From positions 9,939-73,938 of the forward strand of contig DASYKY010000044.1 in NCBI GenBank assembly GCA_035995025.1: a stretch of DNA of 64,000 nucleotides. The letters are read 5' to 3'. The position numbers and the translations under genes were made by a program. Position 1 is the first letter of the stretch. The number at the start of each line of letters is the position of its first letter. The notes beneath the pieces are model-generated. The model saw only the letters and a program-made list of their open reading frames with translations, searched no databases and had not been told where the DNA came from. Of the stretch, positions 16,094-25,152 are shown piece after piece. This stretch comes from Actinophytocola sp035995025 (lineage in GTDB: Bacteria > Actinomycetota > Actinomycetes > Mycobacteriales > Pseudonocardiaceae).

Positions 16094-17116
16094 ATGCGCG
16101 TCCTGTTGACGGGGCACAAGGGCTACCTGGGCACGGTCATGGCACCGGTCCTGGCGGCCGCGGGGCACGAGGTCGTCGGCCTCGACTCGGGGCTCTTCGA
16201 GCGCTGCGTGCTCGGCGACCCGCCGGCCGACCCGCCGGGGTTCGACGTCGACCTGCGCGACGTCACCCACGAGCACGTGTCCGATGTGGACGCCGTGGTC
16301 CACCTGGCTGCGCTGTCGAACGACCCGCTGGGCGCGCTCGCGCCGGACCTGACCTACGACATCAACCACCGCGCGTCCGTCCGGCTCGCCCGGCTGGCCC
16401 GCGACAACGGCGTCAAGCGGTTCCTGTACGCGTCGACCTGCTCGGTGTACGGCGCCTCCGGCGACGCCAGCCTGGTCAACGAGGACGCGCCGCTGCGCCC
16501 GGCCACCCCGTACGCGGAGTCCAAGGTCCGCGTCGAGGACGACCTGCACGAGCTCGCCGACGCCGACTTCACCCCGGTGTTCCTGCGCAACGCCACCGCG
16601 TTCGGCTACTCGCCGCGGCTGCGGGCCGACATCGTGCTGAACAACCTCGTGGGCCACGCCCACCTGTCCGGCGAGGTGCTGGTGCTCTCCGACGGCACCC
16701 CGTGGCGCCCGCTGGTGCACGCCCAGGACATCGCGAGCGCCTTCCTCGCCGCGCTCACCGCGCCGCGCGAGGCCGTGCACGACCAGGCGTTCAACGTCGG
16801 CACCGAGCGCAACAACGTGACCGTCGCGGAGATCGCCGCAGAGGTCGTCGAGGCGGTCCCGGGCTCGCGCCTGCGGATCACCGGCGAGGCCGGCAACGAC
16901 CCGCGCTCCTACCGGGTCGACTTCGCGAAGTTCCGCGCCGCCGTGCCCGGCTTCGAGTGCGCCTGGTCGGTCAAGGACGGCGCGCTGGAGCTGATCGACG
17001 CCTACCAGAAGCACGGACTGACGACGGAGTCGTTCGAGCGCCGCTTCACCCGCCTGGCCTGGTTGAACGACCGGTCCCGCGCGGGCGCGGTGGACGACAC
17101 GCTGCGGCACACGTGA
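16094..17116 (+). CDS. NAD-dependent nucleotide-sugar epimerase/dehydratase (extended SDR)
   Basis: A 340-residue extended short-chain dehydrogenase. It has the nucleotide-binding loop TGHKGYLG at residues 6-13, the HLAALSND strand, a Ser/Thr-rich active-site strand (YASTCSVYG) and the catalytic YAESK pair. It would oxidise or epimerise a nucleotide-linked sugar. It is 3 bp downstream of the PIG-L gene and overlaps the DUF4910 gene (TGATG). The order methyltransferase, nucleotidyltransferase, deacetylase, SDR, DUF4910 looks like a fixed module. Confidence 0.88.
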   Translation: MRVLLTGHKGYLGTVMAPVLAAAGHEVVGLDSGLFERCVLGDPPADPPGFDVDLRDVTHEHVSDVDAVVHLAALSNDPLGALAPDLTYDINHRASVRLARLARDNGVKRFLYASTCSVYGASGDASLVNEDAPLRPATPYAESKVRVEDDLHELADADFTPVFLRNATAFGYSPRLRADIVLNNLVGHAHLSGEVLVLSDGTPWRPLVHAQDIASAFLAALTAPREAVHDQAFNVGTERNNVTVAEIAAEVVEAVPGSRLRITGEAGNDPRSYRVDFAKFRAAVPGFECAWSVKDGALELIDAYQKHGLTTESFERRFTRLAWLNDRSRAGAVDDTLRHT

Positions 17117-18381
17117 TGGACACCGAGCGCGGCGAGCGGATGGACGCTCTGGTGCGGCGGCTCTACCCGCTGTGCCGGAGCATCACCGGCGACGGGGTGC
17201 GCGCGACGCTCGACATCGTCGGCGAGCACCTGCCGCTGACCGTGCACGAGGTGCCCACCGGGACCGACGTGCTCGACTGGACCGTGCCGCAGGAGTGGAA
17301 CATCCGCGACGCCTACGTCGCGGACGCCACCGGCCGCCGGGTCGTCGACTTCCGCGAGCACGCGCTGCACGTCGTGGGCTACAGCGTGCCGGTGCACGAG
17401 ACGATGCCCCTCGCGCGGCTGCGCGAGCACCTGCACACGCTGCCCGGCCAGCCCTCGCTGATCCCGTACCGGACCAGCTACTACGCGCCTGCCTGGGGCT
17501 TCTGCCTGGCGCAGGACACGCTCGACGCCATGCCCGACGGGGACTACGAGGTGCGGATCGACTCGACGCTGGCCGACGGGCACCTGACCTACGCCGAGCA
17601 CGTCGTGCCGGGACAGGTCACCGACGAGGTGATCGTCTCCTGCCACGTGTGCCACCCGGCGCTGGCGAACGACAACATGGCGGCCGTCGCGGTGGCCGTC
17701 GAGCTCGCGAGGTCGCTCGAGAACCCGTACTACACGTACCGGTTCATCTTCGCGCCCGGCACGATCGGCGCGATCACCTGGCTCGCCCGCAACGCGGCCC
17801 GGGTGGAGAAGGTCAAGCACGGCATCGTGCTGGCCTGCGCAGGCGACCGTGGCTCGCTGACCTACAAGCAGAGCCGCCGCGGCGACGCGGAGATCGACCG
17901 GGTGCTCGCCCACGTGCTGCGCGACCGTCCACACGAGATCCGCCCGTTCTCGCCGTACGGCTACGACGAGCGGCAGTACTGCTCGCCCGGGTTCAACCTG
18001 GGGGTGGGCTGCCTGACCCGGACCCCGTACGCGGAGTACCCGGAGTACCACACCTCCGGCGACGCCCCGGACCTCGTCGCGCCGGAGTCCATGGTGGACA
18101 CCCTGACCGTGCTGCGGGAGGCGGTCGCCGTGCTGGACGTGAACCGGCACTACGTCAACCTCTCCCCGTACGGCGAGCCGCAGCTGGGCAGGCGCGGCCT
18201 GTACGACTCCCTCGGCGGGCGCAGCGACGCCAAGCAGGCGCAGCTCGCGATGCTCTGGGTGCTCAACCTCTCCGACGGCGAGCACAGCCTGCTCGACATC
18301 GCCGAGCGCGCGGGCCTCCCGTTCGACTCCGTCGCCGCGGCGGCGCACGCGCTCGCCGACGCGGGTCTGATCAAGGAGTAA
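17116..18381 (+). CDS. DUF4910 protein (M28-like aminopeptidase fold with C-terminal winged helix)
   Basis: A 421-residue protein. The N-terminal region RLYPLCRSITGDGVR and the HVCHPALANDN motif are hallmarks of DUF4910 proteins, which have an M28-peptidase-like zinc site; further candidate ligands are in YDERQYCSPGFN and EYHTSGD. The last 70 residues resemble a winged helix (SLLDIAERAGLPFDSVAAAA). Such proteins are frequent in polysaccharide and glycosylated-natural-product loci but their substrate is not established. It may hydrolyse an amide in the sugar pathway, which would fit with the PIG-L enzyme nearby. It overlaps the upstream stop and ends 3 bp before the flippase. Confidence 0.85.
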   Translation: MDTERGERMDALVRRLYPLCRSITGDGVRATLDIVGEHLPLTVHEVPTGTDVLDWTVPQEWNIRDAYVADATGRRVVDFREHALHVVGYSVPVHETMPLARLREHLHTLPGQPSLIPYRTSYYAPAWGFCLAQDTLDAMPDGDYEVRIDSTLADGHLTYAEHVVPGQVTDEVIVSCHVCHPALANDNMAAVAVAVELARSLENPYYTYRFIFAPGTIGAITWLARNAARVEKVKHGIVLACAGDRGSLTYKQSRRGDAEIDRVLAHVLRDRPHEIRPFSPYGYDERQYCSPGFNLGVGCLTRTPYAEYPEYHTSGDAPDLVAPESMVDTLTVLREAVAVLDVNRHYVNLSPYGEPQLGRRGLYDSLGGRSDAKQAQLAMLWVLNLSDGEHSLLDIAERAGLPFDSVAAAAHALADAGLIKE

Positions 18382-18384
18382 CAC

Positions 18385-19665
18385 ATGGCAGGCGTTCGGG
18401 GGATGGCCAGGCGGCTCACGTGGGGGCTTGCCGACCAGGCCGTGTCGAGCATGACCAACTTCGTCGTCGGCGTTTTCGTCGCGCGGCAGCTCGGCATCAC
18501 CGCGTTCGGCATCTTCAGCCTCGCCTGGGTCACCTACGGTGTGGTCATCAACATCTCCCGCGGCCTCGCCACCGACCCGCTGGTGGTGCGGTACAGCGGC
18601 GTCTCTCACGCCTCCTGGCGGGACGCGGTCGGCCGGTCCGCGGGCACGGCGCTCGCCGTCGGCTTCGCGACCGGCGCGGTGAGCGTGCTCATCGGCATTG
18701 CGGTCGGCGGCGCGCTTGGGTCCGCGTTCATCGCGCTCGGCATCGTGCTGCCGATGCTGCTGACGCAGGACGCCTGGCGGTTCGCGTTCTTCGCCGCCGG
18801 CCAGGGGCAGCGGGCGTTCGCCAACGACATGGTGTGGGCGCTGGCCATGGTGCCGGCCATGATCTTCGCGGCGCAGCAGGGCAGCGTCGTCGCGTTCACG
18901 CTCGCCTGGGGGCTGTCCGCCGGTGTCGCGGCCGCGTACGGCTGCGTGCAGACCGGCATGCTGCCACGCTGGGCCGGGGTGTCGTCGTGGCTGCGCGAGC
19001 AGAGCGACCTCGGGCCGCGGTATCTGGTCGAGAACGTCAGCAACAGCAGCTCCTCGCAGCTGCGGATGTACGGGCTGGGCGCGATCGCCGGGCTCGCCGA
19101 CGTGGGCACCGTGCGCGGCGCCGAGCTGCTGATGGGCCCGTTCCTGGCTGTGCTCATGGGACTGTCCTTCGTCGCTGTGCCGGAGGCGGCCCGGGTGCTG
19201 CGCCGCAACCCCCGTCGGTTGCCGGCGTTCTGCCTGGTGTTGGGCGGTGCGCAGGCCGGGGGCACGTTGCTGTGGGGCGTGGCGCTGCTCGTGTTCCTCA
19301 ACGACCGGCTTGGCACTCTCGTCCTCGGCTCGGTCTGGCCCACCGCCTCGCTACTGATCATCCCGGCCACGCTCGGCATCACCAACGCCGGCTTCATCAA
19401 CGGCGCGGCGGCCGGGCTGCGCGCGCTCGGCGACGCCCGCCGCAGTATGCGCTGCATGCTCGTCACCTCAACCGTCTACGTCGTCGGTGGGCTCGGTGGA
19501 GCCATCCTGGGTGGGGCGCTCGGCTCCGCCTGGGGCGTCGCGGCCGCCACCGCGTTCGGCGCGGTCGTGTGGTGGGTGCAGCTGCACGCCGGCCTCCGCG
19601 CGCGCCTCCAGGCGCCGGTCGAGGACGAACTTCTCCTGTCTCGCGACGAATCGAGGACGGCATGA
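18385..19665 (+). CDS. Polysaccharide repeat-unit flippase (Wzx/MATE-like)
   Basis: A 426-residue integral membrane protein with about 12-14 hydrophobic segments. The first, VSSMTNFVVGVFVARQLGI, matches the start of Wzx/polysaccharide-biosynthesis exporters. It would move lipid-linked oligosaccharide units across the cytoplasmic membrane. It lies 3 bp after the DUF4910 gene and overlaps the glycosyltransferase (ATGA). No second flippase is present in the locus. Confidence 0.85.
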   Translation: MAGVRGMARRLTWGLADQAVSSMTNFVVGVFVARQLGITAFGIFSLAWVTYGVVINISRGLATDPLVVRYSGVSHASWRDAVGRSAGTALAVGFATGAVSVLIGIAVGGALGSAFIALGIVLPMLLTQDAWRFAFFAAGQGQRAFANDMVWALAMVPAMIFAAQQGSVVAFTLAWGLSAGVAAAYGCVQTGMLPRWAGVSSWLREQSDLGPRYLVENVSNSSSSQLRMYGLGAIAGLADVGTVRGAELLMGPFLAVLMGLSFVAVPEAARVLRRNPRRLPAFCLVLGGAQAGGTLLWGVALLVFLNDRLGTLVLGSVWPTASLLIIPATLGITNAGFINGAAAGLRALGDARRSMRCMLVTSTVYVVGGLGGAILGGALGSAWGVAAATAFGAVVWWVQLHAGLRARLQAPVEDELLLSRDESRTA

Positions 19666-20576
19666 CCACGCCACGGCTGACGATCGGACTTCCGGTCTAC
19701 AACGGGCAGAACTACCTGGCGGAGTCGATGGACGCGCTGCTCGCCCAGACTTACACGGACTTCGAGCTGGTCGTCTCCGACAACGCGTCGACCGACGGCA
19801 CCGAGGAGATCTGCCGCCGCTACGCAGCGGCAGACCAGCGCATCCGCTACATCCGTCAACCGCACAACATCGGCGCGGTCCCCAACCACAACTTCGTCCT
19901 CGGCAAGGCCCGAGGCGAGCTGTTCAAGTGGGCGGCGCACGACGACCTGTACGGCCCGGAGCTGCTGGCGCGTTGCGTCGAGGCGCTCGACGAGCATCCC
20001 GACATCGTGCTCAGCCATGTGGACATGGCGATCATCGACGGCACGGGCGACATCGTCCACGAGTACGACTACACGCTGGCCACGGATTCTCCGCGCGCCC
20101 CGGAACGTTTTCGGAGCCTGCTGATGACCAATGGCGGCGACGACGAGTACGGCGTCTTCCGGACCGACGTTCTCCGGCGCGTCCGCCCGTACAACAGCTA
20201 CCACCACGCAGGCCGGCCGTTCATCGCCGAGGTCGCCCTGCACGGCCCGTTCCACCAGGTGCGCGAGGTGCTGTACTTCCGCCGCGACCATCCCGACCGG
20301 GGTGACCGGCTGCCGACGATCCGTGCCCTGTGCGCCAACCTGGACCCACGCCGGGCGCGACACTCAACGGCTCGGCTGGTCGTCGAGTACGTCTGGGCGT
20401 ACTTCGCGGCGATCGCAAACGCGCCGGCGTCGGCGGCGGATCGCCGTCGGTGTCGGGCCTACCTGCTCAAGTGGTTCGTCGGCAGCGCGATTGGCAGGTT
20501 GCGGAGCCGGAGCACGGTGCCGCTACGACTGGCTTCGGACCTGCCGTTGGCGCCGGTCGCGCGGGAGACCTCGTGA
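19662..20576 (+). CDS. Family 2 glycosyltransferase
   Basis: A 304-residue GT-A enzyme. It starts with LTIGLPVYNGQNYLAESMDA and has DNASTDGTEEICRRY, the usual GT2 nucleotide-binding region, and a metal-binding HDD in FKWAAHDDLYGP. A C-terminal helical region follows without clear membrane segments. It would add one sugar to the lipid-linked repeat unit on the cytoplasmic side. It overlaps both neighbours. Confidence 0.9.
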   Translation: MTTPRLTIGLPVYNGQNYLAESMDALLAQTYTDFELVVSDNASTDGTEEICRRYAAADQRIRYIRQPHNIGAVPNHNFVLGKARGELFKWAAHDDLYGPELLARCVEALDEHPDIVLSHVDMAIIDGTGDIVHEYDYTLATDSPRAPERFRSLLMTNGGDDEYGVFRTDVLRRVRPYNSYHHAGRPFIAEVALHGPFHQVREVLYFRRDHPDRGDRLPTIRALCANLDPRRARHSTARLVVEYVWAYFAAIANAPASAADRRRCRAYLLKWFVGSAIGRLRSRSTVPLRLASDLPLAPVARETS

Positions 20577-21775
20577 TGGCGCCGCGCGTGGGACTGTTCG
20601 GCATTCTCGGCTCGGGCAACCTCGGCAACGACGGCTCGCTGGACGCGGTGGTCACGTTCCTCCGCGATCGGCATCCCGGTGTGCGGCTGGACTTCATGTC
20701 CATGGGACCGGACCGGGTCGGTGACATCTACGACGCGCCGGCCACCGCGCTGCAGTGGTACGAGCCGCACGCCGGCACCGCGACCGGCGTGCGGGCGGCG
20801 CTACTCAAGATCATCGGCAAGTTACTCGATCCCTTTCGGACATTCAGGTGGGTGCGCCGCCAGGATGTGGTAATCGTGCCCGGGATGGGTGTGCTGGAGG
20901 ACACCCTGCCCATGCGTCCGTGGGCCTTCCCGTACTCGCTGTTCTGGCTTGCCGTGTGCGCCCGCCTGGCCGGCACAAGGGTCGCGCTCGTCTGCGTCGG
21001 CGCGAGCGTGGTCCGCAACATGTTCCTTCGCACCTTCATCACCCGGGCGGCGCGGTTCTCGCACTACCGGTCCTATCGGGACAGTTTGTCGCGGGACGCC
21101 ATGCGGACAATGGGCGTCGACGTCTCTGCTGACGAGATCTACGCCGACCTCGCGTTCGCGCTGCCGGGGCCCGAGCAGGGCCCGCCGGCCGGGGTGGTCG
21201 GTGTCGGTGTGATGGCCTACTACGGGGGCAACGGCGACCGCGATCGAGCCGATGCGCTGCACGAACGCTATATGGCCGCCATCAAGGGTTTCGTGCGGCA
21301 TCTTGTCGACAGTGGACGCTCGGTGCGACTGTTCACCGGAGACCGTGCCGACGCGCCCGTGGCGGCGGAGATCCTCGCCTCGGTCGAGGGCGACGTCGTC
21401 GCCCAGCCGTTGACCACGATTGAGGACCTCATGCACCAGATGTCCACTGTGGATACGGTGGTCGCCACCCGGTACCACAACGTGTTGTGCGGGCTGAAGG
21501 TCGGCAAGCCCACCTTGTCGATCGGCTACGCCGCGAAGAACGACGTCCTCATGGCCGCCATGGGGCTCGGCGAGTTCTGCCAGCAGGCGAGCTCGGTCGA
21601 CCTCGACCGGCTGATCGCGCAGTTCGACCTCCTGGAGAGTCGGCGCGCGGAGCTCATGGCAACGCTCGCCGAGCGCAACCGAACCACCCGCGAGCGCCTC
21701 GAGCATCAGTTCATAGCGCTGTCCAAGGTGATCTCCGGCGACCTGGATCCGGCCGTCACTTCGCGAGGGAGATGA
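20576..21775 (+). CDS. Polysaccharide pyruvyl transferase family protein
   Basis: A protein of about 399 residues of the CsaB/GumL-like fold. Typical features are the N-terminal GILGSGNLGNDGSLDAV, a second Rossmann half, and ATRYHNVLCGLKVGKPTLSIGYAAKN, which is the conserved His/Gly-rich segment of the family. Such enzymes move the pyruvate group of PEP onto a sugar, forming a ketal that adds negative charge. Start: ATG 20576 overlaps the upstream stop; a GTG one codon earlier (20573) is equally possible. Third-position base use looks a little less extreme than in the flanking genes, by eye. Confidence 0.83.
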   Translation: MAPRVGLFGILGSGNLGNDGSLDAVVTFLRDRHPGVRLDFMSMGPDRVGDIYDAPATALQWYEPHAGTATGVRAALLKIIGKLLDPFRTFRWVRRQDVVIVPGMGVLEDTLPMRPWAFPYSLFWLAVCARLAGTRVALVCVGASVVRNMFLRTFITRAARFSHYRSYRDSLSRDAMRTMGVDVSADEIYADLAFALPGPEQGPPAGVVGVGVMAYYGGNGDRDRADALHERYMAAIKGFVRHLVDSGRSVRLFTGDRADAPVAAEILASVEGDVVAQPLTTIEDLMHQMSTVDTVVATRYHNVLCGLKVGKPTLSIGYAAKNDVLMAAMGLGEFCQQASSVDLDRLIAQFDLLESRRAELMATLAERNRTTRERLEHQFIALSKVISGDLDPAVTSRGR

Positions 21776-21776
21776 C

Positions 21777-22334
21777 GTGAAGGCCATACCGGTACCCGAG
21801 ATCGTCGGCGCGTTCCTGTTCGAGCCGACACCGCACCGCGACGAGCGCGGATTCTTCAGCCGCACGTTCGATGCCGACGTCGCGCGCTCGGTGTGCATCG
21901 ACCCGGACGGGTTCGCCCAGGACAGCCTCTCCCGCTCCGCCGAGGGCGTCATCCGCGGCATGCACCTGCGCTCGGGCCGCGGCGAGGCCAAGCTCGTGCG
22001 CTGCTCGTACGGCCGGGTCTTCGACGTGGTCGTGGACCTGCGGCCCGGCTCGTCGACCTACCGGAACTTGCGGTGCTTCGACCTGTCCGGCGACACCCAG
22101 GTGACGCTGTACGTGCCGGCCGGCTGCGCGCACGGCTTCCAGGCGCTCACCGATCCCGCCGACGTGTCGTACCGGATCGACCGCCCGCACGACCCGAGCG
22201 AGGACGTGGCGATCGCGTTCGACGACCCGGAGCTGGCGATCCCGTGGCCGCTCCCGCCCGCGCTCCTGTCCGTACGGGACCGGCAGGCACCGCCGCTCGC
22301 CGACGCGCTGTCACACGCCACCGGAAAGGTCTAG
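21777..22334 (+). CDS. dTDP-4-dehydrorhamnose 3,5-epimerase-like protein (RmlC family)
   Basis: A 185-residue cupin of the RmlC family. It shows HRDERGFFSRTF, EGVIRGMHLRS (with the catalytic His), KLVRCSYGRVFDVVVDLRPGS and VPAGCAHGFQAL, then the C-terminal IAIPWP-like end. It would epimerise a 4-keto-6-deoxy nucleotide sugar. No rmlA, rmlB or rmlD is next to it, so it probably acts on the sugar made by this locus rather than in rhamnose supply. GTG start one base after the upstream stop. Confidence 0.85.
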   Translation: MKAIPVPEIVGAFLFEPTPHRDERGFFSRTFDADVARSVCIDPDGFAQDSLSRSAEGVIRGMHLRSGRGEAKLVRCSYGRVFDVVVDLRPGSSTYRNLRCFDLSGDTQVTLYVPAGCAHGFQALTDPADVSYRIDRPHDPSEDVAIAFDDPELAIPWPLPPALLSVRDRQAPPLADALSHATGKV

Positions 22335-22338
22335 GACG

Positions 22339-23643
22339 ATGGACTTCACGCACTCCCGCGAGGCGAACAAGCGGCTGGCCGACCTCGTGCCGGGCGGCGC
22401 GCACACCTACGCCAAGGGTGAGGATCAGTACCCCGAGGGCATGGCGCCGGTCATCTCGCACGGGCACGGCGCGCACGTGTGGGACGTCGACGGCAACGAG
22501 TTCATCGAGTACGGCTCCGGCCTGCGCTCGGTCAGCCTGGGGCACGCGCACCCGCGGGTCACCGAGGCCGTGCGCGCGCAGCTGGAGCGGGGGAGCAACT
22601 TCGTCCGGCCGGCGGCGTTGGAGATCGAGGCGGCGGCGAAGTTCCTGGCCACCGTGCCGACCGCGGAGATGGTCAAGTTCGCCAAGAACGGCTCGGACGT
22701 GACCACGGCCGCGGTGCGGCTCGCTCGTGCAGCGACCGGCCGCCCGCTGGTGGCGCTGTGCTCGTCTCAGCCGTTCTTTTCCACCGACGACTGGTTCATC
22801 GGCACCACCGGCATGCCCGCCGGGATCCCGGCCAGCACGACGGACCTGACGGTCACGTTCCCGTACGGCGACATCGACGCGGTGTCCGCGCTGGTCGCCG
22901 GCGGCCAGGTCGCGTGCGTGATCCTGGAGGCGGCGACGCAGGGTGACCCGCCGGCCGGGTACCTGCAGCGCCTCCGCGAGCTGTGCACCCGGCACGGCGT
23001 GGTGCTGATCTTCGACGAGATGATCACCGGCTTCCGCTGGTCGGAGGCGGGCGCGCAGGGCCTGTACGACGTGACCCCCGACCTGTCGACGTTCGGCAAG
23101 GCGCTGGGCAACGGGTTCGCCGTGTCCGCGCTCGCCGGCCGGCGCGACCTGATGGAGCTGGGCGGGCTGCGCGACACCCGGGAGCGGGTGTTCCTGCTGT
23201 CCACTACACACGGGGCCGAGACGCACGCGCTGGCGGCCGCGATGGCGGTCATGGACACCTACGTCGAGGAGGGCATCGCCGAGCGGCTGGCGGCGATCGG
23301 GGCCCGGCTGGCGGCCGGTGCGCGGGCGGTGGCCGCGGACGAGGGCGTCGCCGACCACGTCGTCGTGCGTGGCCGGGACAGCAACCTGGTCTTCGGCACG
23401 CTGGACGCGCAGGGCAAGCCGTCCCAGGAGTACCGGACGCTGTTCCTGCGCCAGCTGATCACGGGCGGGGTCATCGGCCCGTCGTTCGTGGTCAGCAGCG
23501 CGCTGAGCGACGTGGACGTCGACAAGACGGTGGCGGTCGTGGCGAAGGCGTGCGCGGTCTACCGCCAGGCGCTCGACGCCGGCGACCCGACGCCGTGGCT
23601 CGGCGGGCGTCCAGTCAAGCCGGTTTTCCGCCAGTTCGCCTGA
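22339..23643 (+). CDS. Class III PLP aminotransferase, glutamate-1-semialdehyde-aminomutase-like
   Basis: A 434-residue fold-type I aminotransferase. Clear marks are VPGGAHTYAKGEDQYP at the start, VKFAKNGSDVTTAAVRLAR, IFDEMITGFRW and the PLP lysine in TFGKALGNGF (about residue 254). The whole resembles HemL-type aminomutases, but the position in a sugar locus 4 bp after an RmlC-like gene points to transamination of a keto-sugar or a sugar side chain. A housekeeping haem role is unlikely because no tetrapyrrole gene is near. The best check is comparison with HemL at substrate-contact residues. Confidence 0.85.
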   Translation: MDFTHSREANKRLADLVPGGAHTYAKGEDQYPEGMAPVISHGHGAHVWDVDGNEFIEYGSGLRSVSLGHAHPRVTEAVRAQLERGSNFVRPAALEIEAAAKFLATVPTAEMVKFAKNGSDVTTAAVRLARAATGRPLVALCSSQPFFSTDDWFIGTTGMPAGIPASTTDLTVTFPYGDIDAVSALVAGGQVACVILEAATQGDPPAGYLQRLRELCTRHGVVLIFDEMITGFRWSEAGAQGLYDVTPDLSTFGKALGNGFAVSALAGRRDLMELGGLRDTRERVFLLSTTHGAETHALAAAMAVMDTYVEEGIAERLAAIGARLAAGARAVAADEGVADHVVVRGRDSNLVFGTLDAQGKPSQEYRTLFLRQLITGGVIGPSFVVSSALSDVDVDKTVAVVAKACAVYRQALDAGDPTPWLGGRPVKPVFRQFA

Positions 23644-23656
23644 GAGAGGTATCGCC

Positions 23657-24466
23657 ATGAGCCTGGTTCCCACGGTCAAGCGTCGGATTCGTCGCCTGGG
23701 CGGAAAGGGCGAGGAACTGCTCCAACGTGTGCTCGCCACGGTCGGTTTCGCGCAGTCGGACTCGCAAATCTCCGCTGACTCCCAGAAGTACTGGAACGAC
23801 ACGCGTGGGGAGCGGTGGAGGTCCGACTCACACTGGCACGACGCCAGCGTGTTCGCCAGCGATGATCTGTGGTCCCGGATTGGGCGCACGCACCTGGAGT
23901 TGTTCCAGCGTGGCGCCCGGACGGTGCAGTTCGACCGTCCGTGGAATCGGGTGGTGGAGTGGGGCTGCGGTGGTGGCGCGAACGCCGTGCATTTCGGGAA
24001 GCTGGCCGGCGAGTTCGTCGGCGTGGACATCTCGCAGGAGACGATCGACGAGTGCGAGCGGCGGGTAGCCGAGCACGCCGACACGCCGTTCCGCGGTGTC
24101 TTGATCGAGGTGGCCGAGCCGGAGCGTGCGGTCGCGGAGATCGGCACGTGCGACGTGTTCTTGTGCTTTTACGTCTTCGAGCTCATTCCGAGCCCGGAGT
24201 ACGGCGAGCGGCTGTTGAAGATCGCGCGAGATGTGCTGGCCCCAGGTGGCGTGGCGCTGATCCAGATCAAGTATGACGAGGGCCGCTTCTGGACCCGGTC
24301 TCGACGGCGGGCCTACCGCAGGAGCGTCGCCGAGATGACCACGTACCCGATCGCGGAGTTCTGGCAGTTGGCCCAGCGCTGCGGGCTGCGCCCGGAGACG
24401 ATCGAGCTGGTCCCGAAGAACGAGTTGGACGAACGGTACGCCTATTTTCTTCTGTCTCGGCCCTGA
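23657..24466 (+). CDS. Class I SAM-dependent methyltransferase
   Basis: A 269-residue methyltransferase with the SAM-binding loop VVEWGCGGGANAVHF and an acidic FVGVDIS strand end, then a DVFLCFYVFELIP segment. The N-terminal 60 residues are basic and polar. It would methylate a sugar or a lipid-linked intermediate. It is the last gene of the + arm, starts after a GAGAGAGG-like site, and its 3' end overlaps the convergent PAP2 gene by 25 bp. Codon use is less GC-extreme than in the first genes of the arm. Confidence 0.83.
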   Translation: MSLVPTVKRRIRRLGGKGEELLQRVLATVGFAQSDSQISADSQKYWNDTRGERWRSDSHWHDASVFASDDLWSRIGRTHLELFQRGARTVQFDRPWNRVVEWGCGGGANAVHFGKLAGEFVGVDISQETIDECERRVAEHADTPFRGVLIEVAEPERAVAEIGTCDVFLCFYVFELIPSPEYGERLLKIARDVLAPGGVALIQIKYDEGRFWTRSRRRAYRRSVAEMTTYPIAEFWQLAQRCGLRPETIELVPKNELDERYAYFLLSRP

Positions 24467-25152
24467 CGCGCGGGCGCTACCGCGACCCCGGGGCCGCCGA
24501 CGGCTCGGCGTCGCGTGGCGTACCAGTCGATCAGCCACGCGGTCGCCGGGACCACCGCCAGTGCGGTGCACCAGCCGCCCACGGTGTCGGTCGGGTAGTG
24601 GGCGGACAAGCCTGCCTGGGCCCATGCCGCCGCCGCGCCGACCACCAGAGCGACGCCGTACAGCAGTGCCAGCGCGGCGGCCGGGCGCAGGCGATGCCAG
24701 GCCAGCACGACCACGGTCATCGCCAACGCCGTCGCCGAGGCCGTGTGGCCGCTGGGATAGGACAGGAAGTCGCCGTGGATGGTGCGGTCCACCAACGGCT
24801 TGATGACCGTCGTCACGGAGATCGTCAGGCCCGTGCCCAGCAGCACGAGCGCCGCCGTCCGGGGCTGGCGCAGCAGCAGCGAGATCACGGTGAGCAGCAC
24901 GACCAGCGACGCGAGCCCCACCGGCTCACCGGCGAAGTCGATGGTCAGCGCTAGCGGTCGGGCCGCGGTTGTCGAACTCTCCAGCCACGGCAGCAGCCGG
25001 CTGTCCAGCGATCCGGCCGCGCTGTCGCCGGCGAAGAGCGCGCCCAGGACCACGACCACCAACGCCGCGAGCACCGCGACGGCGGCGACCGGCCGGCGCA
25101 GTGCCGACGGCAGGACCGGTAGCGGCTCGGACGGGGCCGCGGCGCGGCTCAC
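24442..25152 (-). CDS. PAP2-family membrane phosphatase (altered catalytic motifs)
   Basis: A 236-residue protein with about six membrane helices and the PAP2 phosphatase region. Motif 2 is intact (YPSGHTASA). Motif 1 is shortened to KPLVDRT and motif 3, normally SR-x5-H-x3-D, reads AQAGLSAHYPTD, so the conserved Arg is replaced by Gln while the His and Asp remain. Activity may therefore be reduced or altered. Relatives dephosphorylate undecaprenyl pyrophosphate or other lipid phosphates, which would fit carrier recycling in this locus. The GTG at 25152 directly abuts the stop of the heptose kinase gene, so it is the last gene of the - arm. Confidence 0.82.
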   Translation of the reverse strand: MSRAAAPSEPLPVLPSALRRPVAAVAVLAALVVVVLGALFAGDSAAGSLDSRLLPWLESSTTAARPLALTIDFAGEPVGLASLVVLLTVISLLLRQPRTAALVLLGTGLTISVTTVIKPLVDRTIHGDFLSYPSGHTASATALAMTVVVLAWHRLRPAAALALLYGVALVVGAAAAWAQAGLSAHYPTDTVGGWCTALAVVPATAWLIDWYATRRRAVGGPGVAVAPARQGRDRRK

